Assembly (NCBI RefSeq): GCF_914484835.1
Contig: NZ_CAJZAR010000037.1
Location: 62,001 to 126,000 of the forward strand
Direction: 5' to 3'
DNA length: 64,000 nucleotides
From: Paraburkholderia tropica
Lineage (GTDB): Bacteria > Pseudomonadota > Gammaproteobacteria > Burkholderiales > Burkholderiaceae
Below the pieces are notes generated by a model. That model did not search any database and was not told the DNA's origin. It saw only the letters and a program-made list of their open reading frames with translations. Position 1 is the first letter of the stretch. The number at the start of each line of letters is the position of its first letter. Both the position numbers and the translations under genes were made by a program. Positions 51,715 through 60,897 of this stretch are shown here, piece after piece.

Positions 51715-52746
51715 TTAGAACAGCACATCCAGACCCACGGTTACGGCAGTCTGGCTCGACGCACCGGCTGGGTTCAACGTGCTCACCACCGCATGCTTGT
51801 ACGACGTGTAATCGAATTCGCCGTAAAGCGTCGTGCGTTTCGAAAGCAAATAAGCGAGCGAGACGATCGCGAGGCCACGGCGGCTCGCCTTGTCGGTTGA
51901 CACCGTGGTCTGATAGTAGCCACCGCCAAGAATCAGGTACGGCTGGATTGACCAGGAAAGGCCTCCGAACGCGTTATTGGTCACCTGATGCGGCGCTGCC
52001 GGGTTCTGGAGATCCTCCGACATGAAGCCGCCCGAGACCCGCACTGTGCCGATCGCGTAGGCGGCACCCGCCATGTAGTAGCTGTCGCCGACGTAGTTCG
52101 TGCCGGTCAGGATGTTTCGATGTCCATAGACGCCGCCTACGCTGGCCGGCCCCATGTCATAGCTCACGCCGACCGAGCGCGTCGCGCCGCTGCTGAAATT
52201 TCCCGCCACGCCGCCAAACGAATTGTCGACCTCGAATAGCAAGGGCCCGAAGTCGTTCTTGTATTTGATCGAGTTGTTGTTGCGCGTGCCGTCCGACGCC
52301 TGCGTCAAAGGCAGAATCGGCGTGTAGTGAAAGCCGAATGGGTCGTAAATACTGATGATGTCGTGCGCGATGGTGTACTGGCGCCCGAGATCGATCGAGC
52401 CGTATTTCCTGTTGCCGATGCCCACGAACGACTGACGATTGAACAAGGTGCCGGTGGTGTTGTCCAGTTGCCCATTGCCCAGATTGAAGCCGCTTTCCAG
52501 CCTGAAGTGCGCGTTCCAGCCATCGCCCAGATCCTCTTTGCCGAGAAAGCCCAGTTTGTTCGAACTGTAGTAGCCGTTCGAATTCATGGTCACTACCGTA
52601 CCGCCGCCTTTTACCGCGTTGGTCGGATAACGGATGCCGCCGTCTGCCGTGCCGTAGATCTGAATGCTGCTCTGCGACCAGGCAGGCACCGCACCGGCAG
52701 CCAGCGACAATCCGACGCCAATGCCTCTCCATGCGACTCTTTTCAT
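51715..52746 (-). CDS. OmpC-like porin
   Basis: A 343-residue porin, the shortest of the five. The signal peptide MKRVAWRGIGVGLSLAAGAVPAWS precedes QSSIQIYGTADGGIRY, and it ends VTVGLDVLF with terminal Phe. It is the last of four minus-strand genes (amidohydrolase, decarboxylase-like, DctA, porin), 170 nt after dctA, and probably serves uptake of the same acid. Confidence 0.92.
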   Translation of the reverse strand: MKRVAWRGIGVGLSLAAGAVPAWSQSSIQIYGTADGGIRYPTNAVKGGGTVVTMNSNGYYSSNKLGFLGKEDLGDGWNAHFRLESGFNLGNGQLDNTTGTLFNRQSFVGIGNRKYGSIDLGRQYTIAHDIISIYDPFGFHYTPILPLTQASDGTRNNNSIKYKNDFGPLLFEVDNSFGGVAGNFSSGATRSVGVSYDMGPASVGGVYGHRNILTGTNYVGDSYYMAGAAYAIGTVRVSGGFMSEDLQNPAAPHQVTNNAFGGLSWSIQPYLILGGGYYQTTVSTDKASRRGLAIVSLAYLLSKRTTLYGEFDYTSYKHAVVSTLNPAGASSQTAVTVGLDVLF

Positions 52747-52916
52747 CTAATGTCTCCATCTATATGTTTTTTATTTTTTGCATGTGACGAATAAACTCGC
52801 CCATACGATTTGGATGCCTAACTACACAGCGAAGACCGTATGCACGATCGCCACGGTTTTCTGCCCTGACTCCTCGTCAGCGGACCCGGTCTCCCGGTTC
52901 CGCCGGCCTCGCGCCG

Positions 52917-54275
52917 CTAGTTGCCCGCGTGTCCGCTGGGGGTCTGATTGAGCCTGCCCGGCGAAGCGGCAATGGGCTTGAAACCCGACTTCAGCTCGCG
53001 ACGCAGCGCAACGCGGTCCAGCGCCTTTTCCCAGTTCGCGACGACAATGGTCGCCACGGTGTTGCCGACGATGTTGGTGAACACAAAGCCGCTCGACAGC
53101 GCCTTGTGAATGCCCAATATCAACGCGATGGATTCCACGGGAATCGTGTTCGACGCGGCAAGCGTCGCGGCGAGCACGGCAATGGCCGCGCCGGACACGC
53201 CCGCCGCGCCTTTCGACGTCAGCAGCAAGACAGCGAGCAGGACCAGTTGATCGTGCCAGCTCATCGTCGTGTTGGTGGCCTGCGCGAGAAACACCGCCGC
53301 CGCGGCGAAGTAAAGACACGTGCCATCGTGATTGAACGTATAGGCCGTCGGCAGCACCAGTCCGACCACCGACTTCTCGCAACCGAGCCGCTCCAGCTTG
53401 TCGATCAATTGCGGGAAAACGGTCTCCGACGAACTCGTGCCGATCACGAGCAACAGTTCCGCACCGATGTAACGCATCAGCCGCAGCAGACTGAAGCCAT
53501 TGACTTTCGCAATCGGCCAGAGGATCAGCAGAATAAACAGCGCGCAGGTCAAATAGAATTCGAGCACGAGTTTGCCGAGCGATATCAGCGTGCCGAAACC
53601 GAACTTGCTGACCGTGAAGGCAATCGCGCCGAATGCGGCGAGCGGCGCGATTTTCATCGTCAATCCGATGATCCAGAACAGCGCGCCCGACACGGAATCG
53701 ATCAGATTCAAAGCCGGCTGCGCCCGTTCACCGATCGCGGCGAGTCCGAACGCAAATAGCACCGAAAAGAACAGCACCTGCAACACATCGCCGCCCGCGA
53801 AAGCGCTGATCGCCGTATGCGGAATCACATTGAGCAAAAATTCACTCGTCGTGACGACATGATGGGCCTTGGCGACGTAGCTATCGACTGCGGCCGAATG
53901 CATGCCGTGAAGGTCCACGTTCATGCCGACGCCCGGCTTGAGCACGTTGACGACAACGAGCCCCAGCACCAGCGCGAGCGACGTCACCGCTTCAAAGTAA
54001 AAGAGCGCCTTGATAGCCACTCGCCCGACTTTCTTGAAGTCGTTGACACCCGCAATCCCGCTGCATACGGTGCAAAAAATAATGGGACCGATCAGCATCT
54101 GAATGACGCGAATGAACGCGTCGCCGACCGGTTGCAGATTGACGCCGAACTTCGGGAAAAAGTAGCCCGTGGCGATACCCAAAGCCATGCCGGCCAGCAC
54201 CTGGAACGACAGGTCGCGATAGAACGGACGCCGCTCCCTGGGCTTCGCGGCAGAGGATTTGCCCGGCAGGCTCAT
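52917..54275 (-). CDS. dctA: DctA-type C4-dicarboxylate/cation symporter
   Basis: A 452-residue DAACS-family carrier. RDLSFQVLAGMALGIATGYFFP and IRVIQMLIGPIIFCTVCSGIAG begin it. The substrate-binding signature GTSSSETVFPQL and LPTAYTFNHDGTCLYFA, then LLTSKGAAGVSGAAIAVLAATL, are intact. AAGGAG precedes ATG 54275. Some DctA paralogues take orotate or aromatic dicarboxylates; the neighbouring phthalate-type enzyme suggests such a substrate here. Confidence 0.9.
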   Translation of the reverse strand: MSLPGKSSAAKPRERRPFYRDLSFQVLAGMALGIATGYFFPKFGVNLQPVGDAFIRVIQMLIGPIIFCTVCSGIAGVNDFKKVGRVAIKALFYFEAVTSLALVLGLVVVNVLKPGVGMNVDLHGMHSAAVDSYVAKAHHVVTTSEFLLNVIPHTAISAFAGGDVLQVLFFSVLFAFGLAAIGERAQPALNLIDSVSGALFWIIGLTMKIAPLAAFGAIAFTVSKFGFGTLISLGKLVLEFYLTCALFILLILWPIAKVNGFSLLRLMRYIGAELLLVIGTSSSETVFPQLIDKLERLGCEKSVVGLVLPTAYTFNHDGTCLYFAAAAVFLAQATNTTMSWHDQLVLLAVLLLTSKGAAGVSGAAIAVLAATLAASNTIPVESIALILGIHKALSSGFVFTNIVGNTVATIVVANWEKALDRVALRRELKSGFKPIAASPGRLNQTPSGHAGN

Positions 54276-54343
54276 AGTGTCTCCTTGTCAAACTCTGGCG
54301 AATTCGAATTCGCTCAAACATCGTGAAGCAGACGAACACCGCG

Positions 54344-55255
54344 TCAGCGCGCGGCGTCGCCCAGAATGCGCATGCTGTCGGCAAAAATTTCCTCGACAGT
54401 CAGCTTGCGCGGCAGCAGGCCCTGCTGCTCGCAGTACGCGATCGTTTCCGCAAGCGGCTCACGCAGCGCGTCATAACCGAACAGCAGCTTGTTCGCTTTC
54501 CCGGCGTCCTGCGCGGCCACCGATTCCTTGCCACGCAGCAGCAGGTCATACACCGCGCGAACGGCCTGCGGATTCGAATCGGCAAGGGCCTGCGTCACCA
54601 CGACCACATGATTGATCGGCACATAGCGATGACGCCCGTACCATTCGCGGTCGGCGGCAGCGGCATCGTCGATCAGCGGCTTGAATTCCGGGCCGTCCGG
54701 CAAATCGTTGCCGAGGATTGCGGCGTCGATCTCGCCTGCACGCAGCATCGGCAATAATTGCTTGCCCGCATCGGCGCGCCGGACGAAAGCGGGATCGGCA
54801 TATTCTTCCAGGTGGCCGCCCTCGATTGTCACCCATTCGATCTCCTCCAGCGGCACGCCGTACATTTCACGAAGAATCGCGCGTACCCACATGCCCGTGG
54901 TCTGCGCATAAGTACGCACGCCAATGCGCTTTCCCGCGAGATGGCCGATGTCCGGCTTCGCACGCTGCGCGTCGTAAATCAGGCAGCCTTGCTGAAAGCG
55001 CGCGGCCACGACGGCGGGCAACAGCACGACCGGTTTGCCGTAGGCTTTCGCTTGCAGGTAGCTCACGATGGCCAGCTCGCTGACGTCGTATTCCTGGCGG
55101 CGCGCCATCGGTGCGAACGCGCGATGAATCGGCTCGACGTCCTCGAAACGAAGCTCGACGGCCGGATCGCTCAATTCACCCGCTTTCAGCGCTTGCGTGT
55201 GCGGATAGGTTTTCAGCGCGGCCTTCAAGACCACGGGATGCATGGGAGTGCTCAC
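54344..55255 (-). CDS. 4,5-dihydroxyphthalate decarboxylase-like protein
   Basis: About 303 residues with a periplasmic-binding-protein fold of the Pht5 type: LKTYPHTQALKAGE, EYDVSELAIVSYLQAKAYGKPVVLLPAV, KRIGVRTYAQTTGMWVRAIL and NPQAVRAVYDLLLRGKE. It lacks a signal peptide, as cytoplasmic 4,5-dihydroxyphthalate decarboxylase does, so an enzyme is likelier than an ABC binding protein. The start is GTG 55255 (AGGA about 10 nt upstream) or ATG 55243. It lies 47 nt after an amidohydrolase gene and 68 nt before dctA. Confidence 0.78.
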   Translation of the reverse strand: MSTPMHPVVLKAALKTYPHTQALKAGELSDPAVELRFEDVEPIHRAFAPMARRQEYDVSELAIVSYLQAKAYGKPVVLLPAVVAARFQQGCLIYDAQRAKPDIGHLAGKRIGVRTYAQTTGMWVRAILREMYGVPLEEIEWVTIEGGHLEEYADPAFVRRADAGKQLLPMLRAGEIDAAILGNDLPDGPEFKPLIDDAAAADREWYGRHRYVPINHVVVVTQALADSNPQAVRAVYDLLLRGKESVAAQDAGKANKLLFGYDALREPLAETIAYCEQQGLLPRKLTVEEIFADSMRILGDAAR

Positions 55256-55302
55256 GATCGGGTATTCCTGTTGCAAACAAAATCTGCGCCGTGCTCGACG
55301 CG

Positions 55303-56154
55303 TCAGTTGGCGAGCGCCGGATAAATGGCGCGTGCCGTGCCGCCGAAAATTGCTTTTTGTGCGTCCGGGGGCAGCATCGACAGGCTCTCTCGCGCCTGTG
55401 CGAGCAACTCGGGCAACGTACCTTCGGCAGCCGGGAAGTTCGAGCCCCACGCAATACGGTGCGCGCCGAATGCATCGAGCACGCGCGGGAAAAACTCGGC
55501 AGGCGTCGAGGCGCCCCGGCCCGCTTCGGCGATCGTGCGGTTCGTGAGCTTCAGATACACGCCCTGATGCGACGCCAGACTAAAGAGCGGCGCAGCGGCT
55601 TCGTACGGCGGGCCGCCACCGAGTTCAGGGCGCGCAAGGTGGTCGAGCAGCACACGGATGTTCGGGAAGCGTGCGAGCATGTTCAGCAGCGCGGGAATGC
55701 CTTGCGCGGTCATCTGCAGGCAGATCGACACGTTGTGGCGCTGTGCGTATTCCCACACCGGGAACGAGCGCTCGTCGTCGAGCCAACCCGCTTGACCAGG
55801 CATCGTGCTGCCGGTCGTGAAGAGACGCAGACCCGAGAGGCCCGCGTCGAGCCAGCGCTGCATTTGCGTGACGGCATCGCTCGCCAGCACGTCGATGGAA
55901 AACACGCCGGCGAATCGGTCCGCGTGACGTCGCACCGCCTCGACCACATAACTATTGTCGTTTCCATAGACCGTCGACGCTTGCACCACCACGGCGCGGT
56001 CAATGCCTGCCTCGTCCATCGACGCGAGCAATGCTTCAAAGCTGACGGGACGCTTCGCCGACCATTCCGACTGATGCCCGCCCACGGGCGCGAGCGGATA
56101 ACGCTGTTTATCGGCGGAAATGGCGTGCGTATGCGTGTCGATGACAACGGACAT
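55303..56154 (-). CDS. Amidohydrolase_2-family hydrolase (LigI/fuconolactonase-like)
   Basis: A 283-residue TIM-barrel hydrolase. DTHTHAIS provides the first His pair, VLLDHLARPE a third His, and RIAWGSNFPAAEG replaces the usual final Asp region (Ser-Asn in place of Thr-Asp), as in some lactonase members. The closest known functions are 2-pyrone-4,6-dicarboxylate hydrolase and sugar lactonases. First gene of the decarboxylase/DctA/porin run, opposite the tandem-HTH LysR gene. Confidence 0.83.
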   Translation of the reverse strand: MSVVIDTHTHAISADKQRYPLAPVGGHQSEWSAKRPVSFEALLASMDEAGIDRAVVVQASTVYGNDNSYVVEAVRRHADRFAGVFSIDVLASDAVTQMQRWLDAGLSGLRLFTTGSTMPGQAGWLDDERSFPVWEYAQRHNVSICLQMTAQGIPALLNMLARFPNIRVLLDHLARPELGGGPPYEAAAPLFSLASHQGVYLKLTNRTIAEAGRGASTPAEFFPRVLDAFGAHRIAWGSNFPAAEGTLPELLAQARESLSMLPPDAQKAIFGGTARAIYPALAN

Positions 56155-56297
56155 GAAGGGGCTCCTGACTGGAAATGTCTTGCTGAATTGAGCTTCACTG
56201 TAAGCGAGGTGACGTCCAACGCCTCAATACGAAGTGAGGCCCCTCCCATCAATTTCCGTTAAGCTAAGGGTTTTGGAGCGGGCAGTCTGGAGGCTCG

Positions 56298-57536
56298 ATG
56301 CAGGCGGATGGACAGACATCGTCAGGTGACGATCTGGCGCGATTAAGGCAACTCTTTCTGTTCGACGCGGTGTGCGAAGCCGGTGGCATCGGCCAGGCCG
56401 CGGTTCGTGCAGGCCGCACGCAGCCGGCCGTGAGCATGGCGATCAGCAAGCTCGAGGCCAGCTTTGGCTGTCAGTTGTTCGAACGCGGCTTTGGCGGCAG
56501 CGAATTGACGAGCGACGGCGTGATCGTGCAGCGGCGCGTGCGCCGCATGCTCGATCAGATGGAGCGCGCCGTGCTCACCCTCACCGGCCAGTCTGCGGCC
56601 CATGCGGCCAAGATTTGCAGACGCCTGACCGATGCGCAGGTTCGCTGCCACATCGCCATCGCCGACGCGGGGTCAGCCGCCGAGGCAGCGCTCTCACTGG
56701 ACATCTCGCAACCGGCGGTGCATCGGGCAGCGCGCCAGATTGAGCAGAACGTCGGCGTGTCGCTGTACCGACGCCGTGTGCATAGCGTCTCAGCAAACGC
56801 CGCGGGCAGCGAGTTCGCGCGCTGCCTGAGGCTCGCGCTCTACGAAATAACCCAGGCTGTCGACGAACTGGCTTACGCGCGCGGACAACTCACCGGCAAA
56901 GTCTCGATCGGCGTGTTGCCGTTGTTGCCGCCCCGTCTCGTCGCGCGCGCGATTCAACGTCTGCGCGAGCGCTATCCGGCGGCGCGGGTCACCGTCGAGG
57001 AAGGATCGCATGCGCATTTGCTGCGCGAGCTGCGCAGCGGCGGAATCGATTTCATCGTCGGCGGGCTGCGCGAGCCTCGCCTCTCTGGATCTGTTCTGGA
57101 ATCCGAACTGTTTGCCGACCCTTACGTCGTCGCTGTGCGCAAAGGGCATAAACTGGCGAGGCGAAAAAGCGTGGTCCTTGCCGATCTGGCCGATCACGAC
57201 TGGGTCATGCCTCAACACAATGTGCCGCGCCGCGCGGTCATCGATTCGATTTTCGCGCAGTTGCCCGTCAAACCACCACTCGTACTGGAGACCAGTTCCC
57301 TTGCGATGATGCTGGCGATGCTCATGGAGAGCGATTGCCTCACGCTACTTTCACGCGCACAGATTCGCGACGCTTATCCGGGGCGCGAGCTGGTTGCCTT
57401 GAACCTCGAACTACCTGGCGCGAGCCGAGCGGTGGGTTATACGGTGCGTGCCGACTGGCTCGGCACGGCGGTGCAGCAGACTTTTGTCGAAATGCTCTGC
57501 GCGGAAGGCGCGATGGAGCCCGAAACCGAGTCATAA
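56298..57536 (+). CDS. LysR-type regulator with two HTH domains
   Basis: A 412-residue protein, about 100 longer than a usual LysR. The first LysR HTH is at about 16-75 (LRQLFLFDAVCEAGGIGQAAVRAGRTQPAVSMAISKLEASFGCQLFERG). A second complete LysR-like HTH is at about 108-165 (LTDAQVRCHIAIADAGSAAEAALSLDISQPAVHRAARQIEQNVGVSLYRR). An ordinary effector domain follows (KVSIGVLPLLPPRLVARAIQRL; IDFIVGGLRE). GGAGG precedes ATG 56298. It diverges from the amidohydrolase/DctA operon, its likely target. The double DNA-binding head is unusual and may read two half-sites per subunit. Confidence 0.87.
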   Translation: MQADGQTSSGDDLARLRQLFLFDAVCEAGGIGQAAVRAGRTQPAVSMAISKLEASFGCQLFERGFGGSELTSDGVIVQRRVRRMLDQMERAVLTLTGQSAAHAAKICRRLTDAQVRCHIAIADAGSAAEAALSLDISQPAVHRAARQIEQNVGVSLYRRRVHSVSANAAGSEFARCLRLALYEITQAVDELAYARGQLTGKVSIGVLPLLPPRLVARAIQRLRERYPAARVTVEEGSHAHLLRELRSGGIDFIVGGLREPRLSGSVLESELFADPYVVAVRKGHKLARRKSVVLADLADHDWVMPQHNVPRRAVIDSIFAQLPVKPPLVLETSSLAMMLAMLMESDCLTLLSRAQIRDAYPGRELVALNLELPGASRAVGYTVRADWLGTAVQQTFVEMLCAEGAMEPETES

Positions 57537-57651
57537 CGAGTGGCGCTCGCTCCCGCAAGCACTCACGTATGAACACTGCATTCCTCGATAAATTGCTTAA
57601 CCGTGTCCGGTCAAGCTGGAACGTTGCAGTAGCGGTCAGTGTACTGAGCCG

Positions 57652-58491
57652 CTATCGGTTCGACGAAAGAATACGCGCGATATCGGCGGCAGCGACATGC
57701 AACTGGTCCGCGATCTCATGCAGGGGCCGCTTCTTCATCCGCTCCGACGGCCCCGTCACCGAAAGCAGGCCGATCAGATCGCCGCGTTCGTCGCGAACCG
57801 GCACGGAAATGGCGAAGAGACTCTCCTCCAACTCATCGTCCACCGTCGCATAGTTTTGCTTGCGCACTTCCTGAAGCGCGCGGATCAGCTTCGACCGGTC
57901 CGTGATGGTCCGGCTTGCGAATTTCGGCAAGGTCTTCGGCAGGCGGGCTTCGAGTTCTTCATCGCTGAGTTCGGCGAGCGCCACTTTCCCGGTCGCACTC
58001 GCGTGGGCGGGAAACTCCGTGCCGATATAGCCCTTCGTCAGCGAAATCAGGCGCGTCGAATGCGCCTCGGCGACGAGGTCGAACTGGCCGTCGCCGCCGT
58101 AGACGGCGTAGCCGATCATCTCGTTGAACTCGTCCGCGAGCGCGCGCAGCGTTGGCTGAAGCCGCGAGATGATGCCCCGGTACGGATCGGCGAGACGACC
58201 CAGACGCGCGACGCGCCAGCCCAGCCGGTATTTGCTCTCGAAGCGCTCGACGAACCCCGTCTGCTCAAGACTGAGCAGGAGACGAAACACGGTCGGCCGC
58301 GACATGCCGACCTGCTGCGCGAGATCCGTCACATTGATGCCGTCGAGGTGGCGGCCGAGTTCGGTGAGCAGGGTCGTCGCCTTGATCACCGACTTGTTGG
58401 TCAGATCGCCGGGTTCGTTCGCTTCGTCTTCTGCCCCGGCTTCAGGAACGTCGTTCGTTACCGCGAGTTTCGCCTTTCTTCCAGCCGCCAC
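57652..58491 (-). CDS. IclR-family regulator
   Basis: A 279-residue IclR protein. After a charged N-terminal tail, residues about 32-95 form the winged helix (SVIKATTLLTELGRHLDGINVTDLAQQVGMSRPTVFRLLLSLEQTG), and the effector domain (about 110-275) has PAHASATGKVALA and FAISVPVRDERGDLIGLLSVTGP. The start is GTG 58491. It is third in the MFS/aldolase/IclR run, with a perfect palindrome about 75 nt upstream that it probably binds. Confidence 0.9.
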   Translation of the reverse strand: MAAGRKAKLAVTNDVPEAGAEDEANEPGDLTNKSVIKATTLLTELGRHLDGINVTDLAQQVGMSRPTVFRLLLSLEQTGFVERFESKYRLGWRVARLGRLADPYRGIISRLQPTLRALADEFNEMIGYAVYGGDGQFDLVAEAHSTRLISLTKGYIGTEFPAHASATGKVALAELSDEELEARLPKTLPKFASRTITDRSKLIRALQEVRKQNYATVDDELEESLFAISVPVRDERGDLIGLLSVTGPSERMKKRPLHEIADQLHVAAADIARILSSNR

Positions 58492-58562
58492 TTGTTGCCC
58501 CCATCCGGCTCCGAGCCTTCCCCGCGCTTCGTTGTCGAATGCGAGTTCAAATCGGACGCTAT

Positions 58563-58581
58563 TTGTTCAAAAGTTGAACAA
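58563..58581. promoter_or_regulatory. Perfect palindrome upstream of the IclR gene
   Basis: TTGTTCAA (58563-58570), AAG, TTGAACAA (58574-58581) in an AT-rich spot. The size and symmetry fit an IclR-family operator, implying autoregulation. A lone half-site GTTCAAA lies at about 58555. Confidence 0.6.
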
Positions 58582-58635
58582 TAACATGCCTCATGGGGTT
58601 GGTCACGGCGCTGGGCCGTGAGCGGCACAGCGGTT

Positions 58636-59430
58636 CTAGCCTTTCACCGATGCGACGATGTTGCGGGCCGCGACGGCGAGCAAGCTCGTATCGGACGCAA
58701 TCGGCATGAAGCGGTAGCCGAGATTCGCCATGCGTTTCGCGAGATCGGCTTCGCCCGCATAGACGCCGGGAACGACGCCCGCGCGTTCGCAACGGCGTGC
58801 GATATCGGCCAGCATCCCGTCGCTGCCTGCGCCGAGCAACACCTCCAGATCGATGCCGAGACTCAGCGAGAGATCGTAAGGTCCGACGAAAATGCCGTCC
58901 GGCTGAGTAGCGAGAATGGCGTCCAGATTCCTCAGTCCGGATGCGGTCTCGATCATCAGGATGCAGAGCGGGTCCGCTTCGACGTTGCCCGGCGCGGGCT
59001 TCGGATAGCGCGGGCTCAGACGCGTGGGCCCATAGCTGCGCGTGCCGCGCGGCGCGAACCGGCAGGACGATACCAGCGCGGCGGCGGTGGTTTCATCCTC
59101 CACGGTCGGCACGATGATCGCGGCGGCGCCGGCATCCACGACGCGGCCGATCATGCCCGCGTCGTGCCCGGCCACCCGCACGGCCGTCGGAACCGAAAAC
59201 AGGTGCGCCGCCTGAACGAGCGTTTGCAGATCGGCCAGCTCCGCGCCGCCGTGCTGGGCATCGATGCAGATCCAGTCGAAACCCTCGGCGGCCAGCAGGT
59301 CGATCGACAAGGGATCGCGCAAACTCGACCACGCGCCGATATGTGTCCGCCCGTCGTTCAAGTTCCAGCGTGGCGCTTGCATCCCGCTGCTACGATCGCT
59401 TTCGCCATATATCTTCATCGTCTTGCTCAT
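58636..59430 (-). CDS. HpcH/HpaI-family class II aldolase
   Basis: A 264-residue metal-dependent aldolase of the 4-hydroxy-2-oxoheptanedioate aldolase family, which cleaves 4-hydroxy-2-oxo acids to pyruvate and an aldehyde. GAWSSLRDPLSIDLLAAEGFDWICIDAQHGG, VRVAGHDAGMIGRVVDAGAAAIIVPTVE, MIETASGLRNLDAIL (metal-binding Glu) and GIFVGPYDLSLSLG (Asp) are typical. The first 16 residues are longer than usual; a start at Met17 is possible. It lies 90 nt after the MFS gene on the same strand. Confidence 0.87.
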   Translation of the reverse strand: MSKTMKIYGESDRSSGMQAPRWNLNDGRTHIGAWSSLRDPLSIDLLAAEGFDWICIDAQHGGAELADLQTLVQAAHLFSVPTAVRVAGHDAGMIGRVVDAGAAAIIVPTVEDETTAAALVSSCRFAPRGTRSYGPTRLSPRYPKPAPGNVEADPLCILMIETASGLRNLDAILATQPDGIFVGPYDLSLSLGIDLEVLLGAGSDGMLADIARRCERAGVVPGVYAGEADLAKRMANLGYRFMPIASDTSLLAVAARNIVASVKG

Positions 59431-59520
59431 TGCTCGCTATTTAGTTTGCATCCCGAATTATCTAAAACTGAATGAATCCAGTCTATATTCGTCCTGCCGC
59501 CGTTTCTGAATCAGGTGTGC

Positions 59521-60897
59521 CTAGCCTTTCAAGCTACCTTCGGGATTCGAGGATTCGCCGAGCGTCAGCCCTTTGGTTTCCGGTGCGAGAATCTGCGACA
59601 CGATCGCACCGAATCCGCAGATCAGCGCCGCAATCAGCATCGTGGGAGCGACGCCGTAATGATTCAGGAAGACCGGCAGCACAAACGTGCCCGCCGCCGC
59701 GCCGATACGCGAGACCGCCATGCCGAAACCCACCCCTGCTCCGCGAATCTCGGTCGGATAGACCTCGCCCGGATAGACGCCGGTCAGCGCGGTCGGGATC
59801 GCATTAAAGAACGAGAACACGGCGAAACAGAGAATGACGATGACCGGCGAAGCGTGAGAAAAGAGACCGATCACGACCAGCGCGATCGTGCAGATCCACA
59901 GAGGCGGAGCGGACAGTTTGCGACGGCCCGCGCGCTCCACCAGCAGCATCGCCGCCAATGACCCCAGAACCACGACACCGTTGATCAGTAGCGCACCGGT
60001 CAGCCCGTTCTCCACGCCGAGCCCGTGCAGCACCGCTGGCGCGAAGGTGCCGATCGCGAAATAAGGCGTGACGGTCGTGAGAAAGAAGACGCAGATAAAA
60101 AAAGTGGTCTTGAGATATTTCGGCGAGAACAGCAGGCGGAAACTGGTTCGCGTGCGCTGAGTCGTGGCCGCGATTTCCCGTTCGAGATCACGGACATCCT
60201 CTTCCTGCATAAACTCCCGCGCGACCGCCATGCCCTCGTCCACGCGGCCTTTGCTGATCAGCCAGCGCGGCGACTCGGGCGAGCCCAGCCGAAGCAGGAA
60301 CACAATCAGCGAAGGAATGGTACTCATCCCGAGGATCAGGCGCCAATCGGAACTGAACGTCTCCACCATGAAGTAGCCCATCGCAAACGACACCAGATAG
60401 CCGACATACCAGGCGACTTCCTGCACCGTAAGCAGTTTGCCGCGCATGCGCGCGGGCGAAAACTCCGCGAGCAGCGGCCAGCCGATCGAATAATCGGCGC
60501 CGATGGCCATCCCCATGAATAGCCGCACGGCGAACACTTGCCACGCGTCGTGAAGAAAGAACTGAAGCACGGAGCCGCTCAGGAAAATGCCGAGCGTGAC
60601 GATGAACATGGGCTTGCGGCCGATGCGGTCAGCGAGATAGCCGCCGATGGGTGCGCCGAAAAAGATCCCGATCAGCGTCGATGCGCCAATCAAGCCTTGC
60701 CAGGCCAGCGAAAGCCGCAGACTTTCGGTGATCGCGGGCATGACCACGCCCACGCCGCCCAGAATGAAACCATCGATAAACATGCCGCCTGAAATCAGGA
60801 AGGTCAGTTTGGCGATGAACTTTCGCTGCGTCTCGGACATGGGTCGAGGAGGCTGCGCCTCCATAGGCAATGCGCGCGAGGCGATTCTTGAAACCAT
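59521..60897 (-). CDS. MFS transporter, sugar-porter/AAHS-like
   Basis: A 458-residue 12-helix carrier. GGYLADRIGRKPMFIVTLG (motif A), RLFMGMAIGADYSIGWPLLAEFSPARMRGK and RLGSPESPRWLISKGRVDEG resemble sugar and organic-acid porters with the PESPRWL signature, and ERAGRRKLSAP repeats motif A in the second half. ATG 60897 has GGAGA 5 nt upstream. It heads the MFS/aldolase/IclR run, so it likely imports a hydroxy- or sugar acid that ends at the aldolase. Confidence 0.86.
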   Translation of the reverse strand: MVSRIASRALPMEAQPPRPMSETQRKFIAKLTFLISGGMFIDGFILGGVGVVMPAITESLRLSLAWQGLIGASTLIGIFFGAPIGGYLADRIGRKPMFIVTLGIFLSGSVLQFFLHDAWQVFAVRLFMGMAIGADYSIGWPLLAEFSPARMRGKLLTVQEVAWYVGYLVSFAMGYFMVETFSSDWRLILGMSTIPSLIVFLLRLGSPESPRWLISKGRVDEGMAVAREFMQEEDVRDLEREIAATTQRTRTSFRLLFSPKYLKTTFFICVFFLTTVTPYFAIGTFAPAVLHGLGVENGLTGALLINGVVVLGSLAAMLLVERAGRRKLSAPPLWICTIALVVIGLFSHASPVIVILCFAVFSFFNAIPTALTGVYPGEVYPTEIRGAGVGFGMAVSRIGAAAGTFVLPVFLNHYGVAPTMLIAALICGFGAIVSQILAPETKGLTLGESSNPEGSLKG

